Positions 12,513 to 25,100 of a stretch of DNA of 64,000 bases are shown in pieces. Position 1 is the first letter of the stretch; every line of letters begins with the position of its first letter. The translations under genes were made by a program, and so were the position numbers. This stretch comes from Archilochus colubris (lineage: Eukaryota > Chordata > Aves > Apodiformes > Trochilidae). The stretch is taken from the NCBI GenBank assembly GCA_023079485.1, contig CM041083.1, forward strand, positions 175,515,480 to 175,579,479. The letters run 5' to 3'. The notes under the pieces were generated by a model that was not told where the DNA came from, made no database searches, and saw only the letters and a program-made list of their open reading frames with translations.

Positions 12513-15500
12513 CCTTCTAGTACTTATCAGTGGCATTCCTAAAAAGAATCTGATTTTTAAAAAGAGATGCTGAAGGCTGCTCCAGATGATCAACAATAAA
12601 ATTGATGGTCTAGGTTAAGTTAATGGCAGTAATCCCAAACTTACTGAATCAAGATTTCTAGGGAAACTAAAGATTCAAGCAACAACTGCATGGTAGAAAG
12701 AGCCTCTTTTCATCTTAAAACTGTTTTCTCTATTTGCTCTTCCCACTGGGTACACACACACTCACAAAACAAAAGTTAAACACATAAAGTGGTTTAAAAA
12801 AAAAAAAGGCAGAATATGTATAACATATGACACACATTGTAAGTGATCTGAAATATCTACAGGCCTAAGCTGGGATGAGAGTATTTGAAAAACCTTTCAT
12901 TTCTTTCTGGTCTTTTTTGCTATATTTCTGCACATCATCAGCAGAATTAACCACAGGTGACTAACAGACAGACACGTCTGTAACTTCAGTCTGGGCACTT
13001 ACTGAAACTCCTGAGTGTTTGAAAACAAGGATTCTTGAATCATAGCATGAAACTGATAATATCCTGGAAAACTGAAACAAATTACTTTATCATATGATAG
13101 ATTTCTAGTGTAAACACTTAAATCAGCTTTGGGAAAATTACAGAATTTTCTCCACTAGAGGTCTCTAGAGAAATGCAAGAAACAACGCAGAGTACCAGAT
13201 ACTGACACTTCTCTTCTTGTCACTATCTGCTTTTTGTGGAAGATGAAAATCTGCAGTTGTTACTTGTTCTATACTTGTTCTATTTCTTTAAATATGCTTC
13301 TTCTGCTGTGGATAGTAAAAATCCCTACTGCTACGATAATAATTCACATCCATGAAGGAGTTTAATGTATTTCATAATTAGAATTTCAACAATACATCCC
13401 TTAGGAAGTCTATCTCATGAAGCATTTAGCCAAGGGAAGAAAAAACCTATGGTGGTTACTTGCTGGGGTAGTATGCTTGCTGAATAAAGAAAAAATTAAA
13501 ATAAATAAGTACCAATGATCATAACTGAATAAAGTGATGATTAACAAAAACAGTATTTCATTTAGCAAATGAGAAAATTATTATTCTGGTAAAGCCATTA
13601 TATCACAGAAAAAAACAGAGCCTGGCTTCATAATTTGTTTTTATATTAAGGTTAACAGAAATATAAATGAATAATAGGTTTCATGTAGTTGGACTGTTCT
13701 GTTTGTTTTTTTTTTTCCTCTTAATGCTTTTTGTTGGATTCTTTGTTTTGGTTTGGTTTGGTTTTTAGTTGAAGTTTTTAAATCATAAGTTTGTGCAATT
13801 TCCACTTGGCTGATGATTTTCAAATTTTTAATTTCCAGTTAAAGATGAACTTTTATCCATTTTAGGATCTGTGCATTTTTACTCCACTCATTCAAGGAAC
13901 TCATTTGGTTGTTCAGAGATTTTTCAGGTAGTCAAGCTTATGGACATGAATTTTTGCCTTGTGCTATTTTATTTTAGTGGACTTTGCATCTGCATTTAGT
14001 AATTTTTTACCAACATTTGTGTCATTTAATATAATGATGTTACCAAGTTTGCTGTAAGGTTTAATTTGTATTATCCATTGGTTAATTGATATGGCTTCAT
14101 ATTTGCATATAACTTCATCATCATTTTCTGTGCAGCCCTGTAATTTCTGTCATCATGTCTGATGTTAAGCTTGACATATAACAATCCTTCTGACCTTTTC
14201 TTCTATGCCTCTGAAGTGGAAAGGGGAGTTTTATAATATTAATGTATGGAAGCAGGAAGCTGAATGGTCTTAGAATCATTATTTGTTCCCAATGTGTCCA
14301 GCACCTGTCAGAATCAAAGACAAGTGGAAGCAGAGAAGAGTAAGCTATAATTAATAAGAAATACCAGTTTAAGAATTATTATAGCCTACTCTACTTGGGC
14401 ACTCATACTAGCAAATGGGATTCTCTGCAATTTCAGTTTGGGTCGATGATTAGAAAGCTGGAAAAATGTGGAAATAAAAATGCTTGCCCTATTCAGATTG
14501 GTCCTTCTTTAACCATAGTGAATAACTCTATAAATATCAAAGGCTCAGTGCATGCAGCAGAATTAGTTTGCCCTCCTTTTCAGATGTTACATGGGAAGTG
14601 TGGAAGAGAAGAGCGTGAGCTGTGCTAAGAGTTGTGAGACTCAGGAGGGAGGCACTTCTTAGGAGACATTACTGGGACAATTTTGGGTCTTTCTGAAGTC
14701 TGTCAAGTTACTTTAATGGAGTACCTTCTTATTTTTATATCTGTAGAACAAGAACTGCAAAGAGTAACCAAGTGTTATCATTATCATTGATAGACATCTA
14801 AGAGATGATATATATCACTGTATTTTTGACTGCAGAGAACAGAAAGAGATAAAAAGCTCTGAGAGGAATAGGAGTGCAGCAGTGGCATCCTCTTAAAATT
14901 TGGAATGTTGTATCACAGAGCTGACCCATCACTTCCATCAGCTGATTAAGTGTAACTGTTTCTGGCATGTATTTGTACTGAATTCATGCAGTTAGTCTAG
15001 ATATGCTGATACTTTTTTTAGTTATGTGGAGTCCATTGGAGGTAGGATGCATGCAGGCTGCAGAAGGAAATAATCTGCTCTATGCATTATACCTCAAATT
15101 GTATTAATATAAGAACACTTCTATATAAATGGCAGAATTTTTTCAAGTACATGAAAACTGCAAACTCCTGGAATGCAGTTCAAACACCATCTGTTCCTGG
15201 AACCTTAAGACTCTCACTTCTCTTGAGTCTTCAGTCTATCATTTCACTCTTGTGCCTCAGTTTTCTCATTTACATGTCAGAATTGCATTTCCCATTTACT
15301 TCACAAGAGAATCCCAAGGACTGAGTAATAAGTATAAAAAAGCTATATGTATTCAAATTTTCAGATACTAATTTATTTTTTATGACTACATAAAACTGTC
15401 AATTAAAATAAAAATGAATATTTAAGCTAACCCTGTGTTTGACTGTGTAACTACTTCATAATCAGAACTTGTGTTAATAGAGCTTTCTTTTTCTTAAGAT

Positions 15501-15926
15501 AAAAATTCTGTTCCAACTTATTGACAACAGAATTGTTTGGAACTTTCATCAGTTTCACTAGTTAAATAGCTCATAGCTGATAACTGTGAGAACATGGAAA
15601 ACAAAGGAAAGCAGTGCAGTTCATATGGGAGCAGACATCAACCTCTGAGTCTGAACAAAACCACACGCAATAACCACGACCTCCGGATGCTTCAGTGCTA
15701 TAAATACCAAATCATAAGTCAAAGTCTAAACTTCTCAAACTTTCTCTGCTGCTGTGTCAGCAGAGTAAAATGCCAAGCCTTCTGTAATTAAGGAAGAAGA
15801 TAGTCGACTGGGGATTAAAAGAAAAAATAAATTATTTATATGGTTAATATATGGTTTCTGAAGCTGGAAGGAAAAGCTGCTTTTCTAAGGAGGGTGGTAC
15901 AAAGTTTCAGGTTGATCCTGTGGTTC
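12513..15926. other. Region upstream of the POSTN promoter, nothing recognised
   Basis: AT-rich, free of recognisable transposons for 3.4 kb directly upstream of the promoter, unlike the flanks further out. Distal regulatory elements could be here but none can be identified from sequence alone. Confidence 0.5.
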
Positions 15927-15948
15927 CCTCCCACCACCTTCCAGCATG

Positions 15949-16024
15949 TATATAAATTGTCAGCTCCCCAGACCCTTTGCCAGTTCTCTCTTCTAGACTT
16001 GCCAGAAGCAACAGAGGACTAAAG
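15949..16024 (+). promoter_or_regulatory. POSTN: POSTN core promoter with TATA box and short 5'UTR
   Basis: A TATATAAA box sits at 15949-15956, 76 bp before the start codon. The usual spacing of about 30 bp would put transcription start near 15980 and give a 5'UTR of roughly 45 nt. The stretch just upstream of the TATA box is C-rich (ccctcccaccaccttcc, around 15927-15943). The start codon context is A at -3 and A at +4, which is acceptable. There is no upstream ATG between the inferred start site and 16025. The start site is inferred, not seen. Confidence 0.75.
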
Positions 16025-16146
16025 ATGAAGATCTTTTTCCTATTCACCTTTTCCACTTTTTTGTGGTCTGCTTTTGAACAAGCAGCTGCTTCAGCTCACT
16101 ATGACAAGATTTTAACTCATAGTCGAATAAGGGCACGCGACCAAGG
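16025..16146 (+). CDS. POSTN: POSTN exon 1: signal peptide and start of mature protein
   Basis: Encodes residues 1-40 plus two bases of codon 41. A Phe/Leu-rich hydrophobic segment (residues 3-17) is followed by A-A-A-S-A, with likely signal peptidase cleavage after Ala24, before [16 protein letters not shown]. That last stretch is typical of the periostin N-terminus. Donor is AAGG|GTAAGT. The ATG at 16025 is the only one in frame ahead of the hydrophobic segment. Confidence 0.95.
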
Positions 16147-19100
16147 GTAAGTAACTCAATTTTATTTCTATTTTAAAAGGTTGCTTGTTAATCTTTTTTT
16201 TTCCTCCTCCTTCTTCTCACATTATATCAAGTATATTTTTTCACTGTGAATTCTTACTATTATTCAAATAGAACCTTTTTTTCTAAATAAAAAAGGCATT
16301 CTCAAAGAAGGCAGAATACTGTTAAACTTCATAAAACACAGATAAATCTAAAATCACCATTTCTCAGTGAATTAAGTTCATCTGTTTTAGAACATTGAAG
16401 CTAATTACAGTTCACAATTAATGTAATGGGACACCAGATGTGTTTATTATAGGTTTTCAAATGTTTTATTAGAGTTGGCACTTATCCCACAGTATTTTCT
16501 CTCTTTATTCCACTCTAATGAAAACCATGAACTCTATTTAAATGTTTTCTAACATGGGAATATATACTGGGAGCCCTTTGTAAAACTTCTGTTCTCACAA
16601 GAGCAATGCTTCAATCTGCTCAGCAGGTTACCCAAAAGACAATGCTTACAAGTCAGGCTGCTTGGAGACATGGAAATAATTTGAACAGCTGGTGTCAGGG
16701 AGACATATGTGTCTAAACATATTTTATTTCACTTATATTAAGTAATAAATGTTCTGTGCATAAGAATTTTTTACCATCCTATATTATTTTCTTAAACTTC
16801 CTCTATTTGCTACACACACAGACTCCCTGAGCTTTTTAAATAAGAAGTTCACTGGCTTTTGAACTGATGATTTTTTGAATTGTAGAAGTGCAAAAATCAG
16901 TGACAAAATGCCTTTGCTCTGTAGAATTCGCCCTTCAGAAATTCCTCTTCTGTACACACTACCAGGGCTAGGGAAAAAGTATTCCTCGTTTGAAATCTGT
17001 GAGTCCTTTTATTTACATGCCAATTTACCCTTTGGTCCCCAGTAATTCCCAGAATGTTTACTTAGGTGCCTGTGGTACTCCAAATGGTCAGTAATCAAAA
17101 TAGCTGATTGATTTACAGAAGGCAGTGTTTCCCTCTAAGGAAAGAACAAGGCACTTTTCTTCACTATCTCTCCATGACCTTCATATGCACAGATGTGTGC
17201 AAGACAAAATGTTTAGTGAAAAGAGCCTGATGGTATCCAGGGCTCAGTGTTAATTAATTCACTTTTCAAGGGGAAGGAATATTTAAGGCATATTATGTCT
17301 TGCCTAGGCACAGCTGGTGATCTCTACCCATCAGAGCCAGATGTTCAAATGAGAATGGAGGGGAATATTCTGCCCCTGCTAGAAATTTGAGTTTGCCAAA
17401 CTGAGAAGCCTCAGAAGCTTGTGCTGTGATTACTTAAAAACATGCCTACCCTAGGAACTGAAGCCAGATGTTCATTTCATGCTCAACAGAAATTGTATAA
17501 GCTGTTATTTTATAGAAAAGTTTTCCAAAGTTGTACAGAAACTTCTTTTTAAAATATTTCTTCCACCCCTAGACCAAATGTGTGTGCACTACAACAAGTT
17601 ATGGGAACAAAAAAGAAATACTTCAGCACCTGCAGAAACTGGTATCAGGGAGCCATCTGTGGAAAGAAGGCGTAAGTATCCTGTTACAAAACTATTCCTC
17701 ATTCACTGAGATACAATGTGTGATTAGAAAAAAATCTTTTCTCAGAGGCAAACTGACTGTTTCGAATGTAGGCACAGGAAGAATTTACAGGCTTATAGCT
17801 TCCCTTTATCTGCTTCTAATAACACCTGGATAACTGATCTCATAACTGTTGCCAAAAACACAAAAGGAGTGGAAAGGCTGAAAAGACAGCGTGCATGTCC
17901 TTTCTCAGTTCAAGTTTTAAAATATTATCTTCAGCAATACTCTGAGTTAACTATTCATTGCTCTATTTTAAACACAATGAAATATGATGTTAGGTGACCT
18001 ACCCAAAAACACAAAGGGACTATTAGGTCAGTTTTGAGAACTCAGCAGTACCCAGCAGAGCTGTGGGCTCAGACCACACCTCTCCACAAAAAAAGACCAA
18101 ACCAATAACCAAAATGTGGCTGTGGATACAGATTAAGTCTGAATGAGTTTGGCATATTTTGGAATACATGTATATACTTCATTTGTCACTTTCCATTTTC
18201 CATTCTCTGTGGCAATAACTCAATATTGTTAAAGTCACTGGTGCTTCAACAGCTGTAGAGGAATTTCAGAATGTGAAAAAAAAAACAAAAACAAAGCCCA
18301 AGTCCTGGACTTAGTCTGCTCCACTTGTTTCACTTAAAATTGAGTAACTTTACAGATACTGACAATATTTACCCCACAAAATAAGCTAATGTTCTTCTAG
18401 TGTTCTACATTTTCCCTTGTTATGCAATTACTTGGATAAATTTCTCACCAGTTGTCACAGGAAATTACTGTTTTTATTTTCCTGTTGTTCTCTTACAGTT
18501 CCAAATATGTCTGGGGTGACATTGCCATGAAGGTTTGGGTAAACAGGGAGTTCAGGCTTCAATTACAGCTCTGACTTAGGGTAGTCGAACTCTCTTAGTG
18601 AACTCTTCCCTTGTAACAATTCCAAATGCCAAAGTACTTTTTAAGCGCACGTTTTGAATTGTAAAAAGTGTGATTTTCAATTACTTTTTCTTCAAAGCCA
18701 CCCTAACATTTTATTACATTTTTATGGCTGCCTCAGCTGTCATGGCTGATAATTATATTAATAGTTCCTCTTGAGCATAATTCCTATACTTACTAATGGA
18801 GAATGGAATAGAATATTTTAGTTGGAAAGGACCTGCAATGATCAGCTAGTCCAGCTTTCTGACCACTTCAGTGGTGACTAAAAGTTCAAGCATGCTATTA
18901 AAGGCATTTCACAAAAGCCTCTTAAATGTGGCCAGGCTTGGGGCATTGATCACATCTCCAGAAACCTTCTTCCAGTGTTCAACCACCTCCTCAGTGAAAA
19001 TATAAAACCTATGAAGACTGCCAAGTGATCATTTATGTGAGGGAAATGCCTCCGATAATGATTTTTGTAGTGCTTAAGTCAGAGAAGTAAATCACAGCAG

Positions 19101-22100
19101 TCAGGCAAGAACTTGATATGGGTTTGGATTGTGGCTTCTACTTCTCCTGTTAAGGTGCAACTTTACAAATTATGATACTCATATAAGATGCTACATGGCA
19201 TAACACAGTGTTACAAAACATCCTTAAGAGAAAGACTCAGGGAAGATTTAGTAGGAGGAAGTTTTCTACCATTTTCTTCCTGAGAAAAAGTTTTCAGTGC
19301 TCTGCCAGCAAACAATAAATCAATGGAGCTAAGTTGCACTTCCAATACAGTGAGATGCTGATTCCAACACACAGTCTGACTTTTCAAGCACTGCCATGGC
19401 TTTGAAGTCTCAGCTCTAAAGTCAGTCTAGACATGAGGAATGATAACATGGCCCCACCAGAGCTGAGAACAGACCTGATTCCATGGGCCAAGATGTCGTC
19501 TTAAACTTTTTACTATTGTAAATTTTGTTGGTTACTGATTACTAATTTCCTTAAGGAGGTGGAAGGAAATAACAACAGTAAATTAGAGTGGATATAGTAC
19601 AAATCATAACAAACATCCTACCCAGACAAGCAATCTAATTATTCTAAATCTCCAGAAATTTCTTTGGATTATAAGGGGCTGTCTGGAATCCTAACTAGTC
19701 TCTCCCATTTTTATTTTAACTTCATTTTCACAAGCAAATCCAGGCAGGTTGAAAGTAATTTTTCATACAATTTTTTAGATTTCTTATGCATTTGATAATG
19801 GTAGTAATGCTCAATTTCCAGTCGAACTAGACCATGTATGGATATTTGCCCCACCTCTACTTTCAATTTTTTTCAGGACCCATAGGTTTATTGATTTTTA
19901 TCAGAATCTTTCCTCCTCCTCCAGGTGGCATTATAGTACTGACTTCCCTTGTCTTTCGGTCAACATGCTGCAAGTCATCCAAAATCCTTCACCTTTTGAG
20001 TAAAGTCTGCCATACCACTGACTTACTTGGCACTACTTTTTATTCCACTACAGACACATTAGGAAGAAGGGCATTTCCTGAAAATTATTTAGACTGAAAC
20101 TTGGATATTCTTGAAGTCAGTTTTGGAAAGCAACCTACTCCTGCGGTTTTATTCCTAGATAGATGTCGTGTCTTCCCATGACCAAAAGTCTGCTCTCAGC
20201 ACAAATCTGACAGGGAAATAATTACATTACTGGGCTCCAGAAGTGAAATTAGTTTTGCAATGATAGATACCTTCGGTGTCTAGAAAAACTCTTTGAAGCA
20301 GGAGGCAGTTTCAACTCATTGAACTAAAGGCAGGTAGTGACTTCATTCTCTTCATTGACTCAAATTTAGAGAGATTCAAGCAGTAAAACATTTTACAGAG
20401 GCTTTAAGCTTGCTACAGCAAACCAGAGGAAGCCATTGAGTGGTAGGATTGGGTGAATTTGGCCATGAGAGACTACACAAAGATATCATCTACCTTTTCC
20501 TTCCACTTTTAACAGTTTTACTATTGCACAAGCACTCACAGAGCAAGGATATAGAGGGGAGGAAAGTGCATATGAGAGTAAGTTAAGTCCTAGAAATCCT
20601 GAGGTATTTTCTGTGGCTGTAAATGAGCACCTGCTATAATTTAGTCTTAATTGTTAATGGGAGAGTCATGCTCTGTGTACCCCAAACAGAGATGCCCAGT
20701 TTAATAAGAATACTAATCCTAAGAACAATGGCTTTTCTTATGTTAATATCTCCATGTTAACTAATCCCCCTTAACTTGTATATACAAGCTATAAAAATGT
20801 TATTATAGAATGCTTTTATTATAAATATTATTTCCTATCCACTGATCTAAATTTCCAATTGGATTCAAATTACCATTGTGATAAAATCAAAATCAATTGG
20901 ACCAGAAGTCTTTCCACTGTTTCTGTGCAGTGTTTTTATCTCCATGCCAGCAAGCAATGGAAACACATGAGTCACAGAGCTGACCTGAATAAATTGAAAA
21001 CTGGCTGTTTTCCAAGAATAACAAGGACATAAGGTAGTGTAGCTCTGCCTCCTTTTCCTTTGGAATGTACTCTGTGGGATGAGATCAGAAAAACTTTATG
21101 TTAAAAAAACCAAAAACAAAACAATAGCCACCAACAGCAGCAACAACAAAAAAGAAGAAAAATCAAAAAGCCAAAAACTAATTTAAGAACTCCAAAAGCT
21201 TAAAAATGCTGCATTACTTGTTACCTGGGTCACTGCTTGCTTCACTTCAGCAGCATCTTATATTAAACTAATACGGAAATGCATATGAGGGTGAATTATG
21301 TGGTGAGATGGCACTTTCTGGAGGCACTAAGTCAATACACGAGTGGTGCTGAGGAACTGCACCTTGTATTTTGTCTTACTTTGTTGTAAACTTACCATGG
21401 GAGCCTCCTTTTTTTCCCATCTTTTTCACTGTATTTTGAGCCCAGCTGATACATGGACCTTATAACTGCAATGATCTGTAAGGGAATGTGGATGCTTTAA
21501 TAGGAACTCATAGTAACCCTCAGTGACTGAAAAACGTCTGGGCTGTACAATAACAAGTTACATGGTAAAAAAGGCACTGATTTTGTAATACTTGGCTGAA
21601 GAAGCATTTTCTTTCTTAGCTATGTTCTTCAGCCAATTTTCTGTCTTTCATTAGTTGTGTCATTGTTGGATAGTGTAAGAAGACTAGAAGACTAAACTTG
21701 CCATGTGCTTATTCTGTGCTTATAGCTCGGCTTCCTCTTTCCTTGTTCCAAAAACTGAGTGTTAAGTGGAGTCTCGTAGCTGCTCATGGGTTGAGAGGGG
21801 GGATATTTTCTACTCTGTGGAAGGAATGACAAAGCAGTTCACACAGTTGGAAGAATATTCTGACTCCTATTCTACTACACTGTTTTATTTTGGGGTTTTG
21901 TAGTTTTTTGTTCCATTTTGGTTTGTTCTCGTTTTTAAACTGCCTTCTGTCAGGAATGCAGCAAGGAGGAAGAGGATAAGGGTAATTTCCTTATTAGTTA
22001 GAATATCTGTAGCCTAAACTCTATGATATTCTTGCATTCCCAGAACTAGCCATTCAGTAAACTCCTTTAAAGAGATGTATTAAAAAGAACTATTCTAATT

Positions 22101-25100
22101 CTTTCAATATATGGTTTCTCAGTTGAAAAGACTCACATGGAGAAAGGTGAATGTCACTTGTGTATGTGTGAGGGAATGGAGAAAAAAACATTTTCATAGC
22201 ACAGAAATGAAAGACCACTTTGGGTTTTTTAAATGTTAATTTTCATCTATTAGACTGCTGTCAATTAGAGACTTATAATCCTCACTGTTAAAATCATGCT
22301 TTAAAATGCTATTTTTCCTGTGGTCTACTTTTATCTTTTAATTTCTTCAAGTAATTTTGACATTGAAGTTCCTAAATCCAGTTTTTCATTTAAATAACTT
22401 TTCATTTTAATGTGTTTGTAACTGTTTTCTCAGCTTAAGTTTATGAAAAATTAGAAAAGTGTACTCAGCCGGTACCAGTCTGTAAATTAAAACATTGAAT
22501 GTAATCCTAAAGACTCAGCAAAAACATTCAAGGAATTAGAACTCTAGCAGTGCCAACATCAGCCACACCTATAAAAATAAATCTATTCTGTAAATCCAAG
22601 ATGGCAATTTTTCCTTATCATTCACAGTGCACCATAATTTGTAAAATACTAACTGAAGTCTAATGTCTTAAACTTTATGTTTTAGACCATGGTAACATAA
22701 TGTGTAATCATTCCCTTTGGTGAGAAATTAAAATCAGCCCTGTGATAACTTAAGTGATTTTGCACATCCATGGAAGAGAGGAGAATTTCTCCAGCATATC
22801 TCTGGTACAGCTTTTGTTTGTCGTATTCATTAGGAAAACATTAAATCTTGTAAGACCATCAATGCTACCTTGAGTGTTAGAGTGTAGCATAATCAGTTAG
22901 TCCTGGTTTGCTGTTATATTTAGTTTACAGTATTCAAGAATGGCAATATTCTATGGACATCACGATACAACAGTTCCTGGTCTTCAGTATTGTAAAATTC
23001 TATGTATGCTGTCTTGGTATACACATTTAACTCTGTTTTTTATTAGTTGCAGTCTGGTCTTGACCCTCATAATGTGAATTTAGTGTTACCAGTGAACTTC
23101 TTTCTCTTGTGCCCATCCACCTAGTCTTTAGTGACGTCCATGGCTTGCTTTATTATTTCTCTCCCTCATTCCTGAGCTTCTTCAAATTCTTCTTTGATAA
23201 ACTGAAGCATTTCCATCCCACTTTTTTGTCGCCAAACAATCCACAAGATCTTTTTCTAAGCAACTGCTTAGTTCCTATATCCAGCATGTAGGTGTCCTCT
23301 TGTAGTTTTGTCATTTTAATTTCTGTTCAGCAATTTTTTTTTTCCTTTATAACCCTCTCTCTGTTTCTCCACCAGTTTCTCTCTCTGTCCCCACTTTATT
23401 TTTTTATTTCTTCAGTCCTTTCTAATCTTATCAAAATGGACCCATTAATTTTATTTATCTGCTGTTCTAGTCACATTACCATTGATAACTCCACATGAGT
23501 TCCACATCCCCCCCCATATTCCTTCTTAGCACTTAAACTTCTGATGGCAGTCATTCTGTACATTCAAAAGCCCTACATTTAGTAAACTACAACCAGTTTG
23601 CAGTCTGTACAGAAATGGCTGAATGATTAAAAAAAGAGATTAATATCTGCAGAATTTCATAACATTAAAAAAATATTATTATTTAAAAAAACGGTTCATC
23701 TAAAATTAGTATACACTTGTCCTGTATACTATTTAATTTAATTTTGTCTATATTCCACAGAACTGTCTTATATGAGTGCTGTCCTGGCTATATGAAGATG
23801 GATGGAACTAGAGGATGTCCTGCAGGTATAAGCTTTTTTTCATATGAATGAGTCAGTATATGAGAAGCATTACAACACAGGAGACTTTCAAAGGTGGCCA
23901 TCTTGAGAAATCATTACCTCTTTTTAAGAATTACTGGCTGAGAATACACAGTTTCTTTTGCATATAATCAACTCAGTTAAAATCAACTGGCACTGCATTT
24001 GACTGGGCTGTTTATGTGGAATTTCCCAGCTTCTTCCAGTTGCTGGGTTGTAGAGGAATGGAAGCATCTCTGATTCCCAAAGCTGTCCAAGAACTTCTAT
24101 CTCTATTCCCATCACATCCTAAGCCAATGTAAAGCATACCAGTAAAGTCAGAAACATAGGACAGAAAGTGTGGCATATCTAAATTCTGTTTATTCCTTCT
24201 CTGGAGAAAACCTGCATCTTATTTACCAAAAGAATGTTATAAGCTTTAAATAAAATAAAGAGTGGAAATGAAGACAGGAATTCTTGATTTCCCCTATTGG
24301 TGCTCTTCTGTTTTGCATGAAGAGAAATATTTGCAGCAGTGAAGAATAATCTGAGAAGGAATATATTTCATAACTTTAGATTAGTTCAGTGCTATGAACT
24401 AATCTTCTTACATTAAATTGTAGAGTTAGGCATATCAAAGACAAACTTTGGTTTGTTCAGAGGAATTAATCTGGCTTTCAATGTTTACATTTAGATGAGG
24501 TCAGCCACATTCAAAAATTTCCTGCTCCTCTCTGTGACCATAAAAAGAGCCAAGAACAATTAGTTTACATGCAGATGCCTCACTTCTGGATATCTAAAAT
24601 TAAGAGACATAAATCCTGTTCTCATATAGCAATGTTTTAACTGTGAAACTATAGCCATTCTTGCTCTCTGGATGAATTGATATATGCAGAAATCACAGAT
24701 TAAAAGAGCAAGAGATGTAAGGTCTGCCATGATGAAACGAGACCAACTCCATTGAAGTTTTTGTGATAGTACATGGAATTTATTCCTGTCCTCAATGGAT
24801 AGCCTCCCATTTCAGGATGGGTTGGCACAAAACAAGACCACTCTTCTGAAGAAAACACGACAATATTTGGCTTTGCTTGATTTAATTTTTCATTAAGAAA
24901 AAAAAAAAAAAACAAAATCAAACCCAACAAAAATGTGGGTTTAAATGCAGATGTGTTTAAATGTTTTTGAGTATGCTGAGAATTGAAATTTAATCAAAGT
25001 ACATCGCTTTAGCATTGATTTAAAGTTTCAGAAAGGCAATACTATTGACCAGTCAAAGGAAACAAAGTAGATTTGACTGTGAGAAACTAGATGACTGAGA

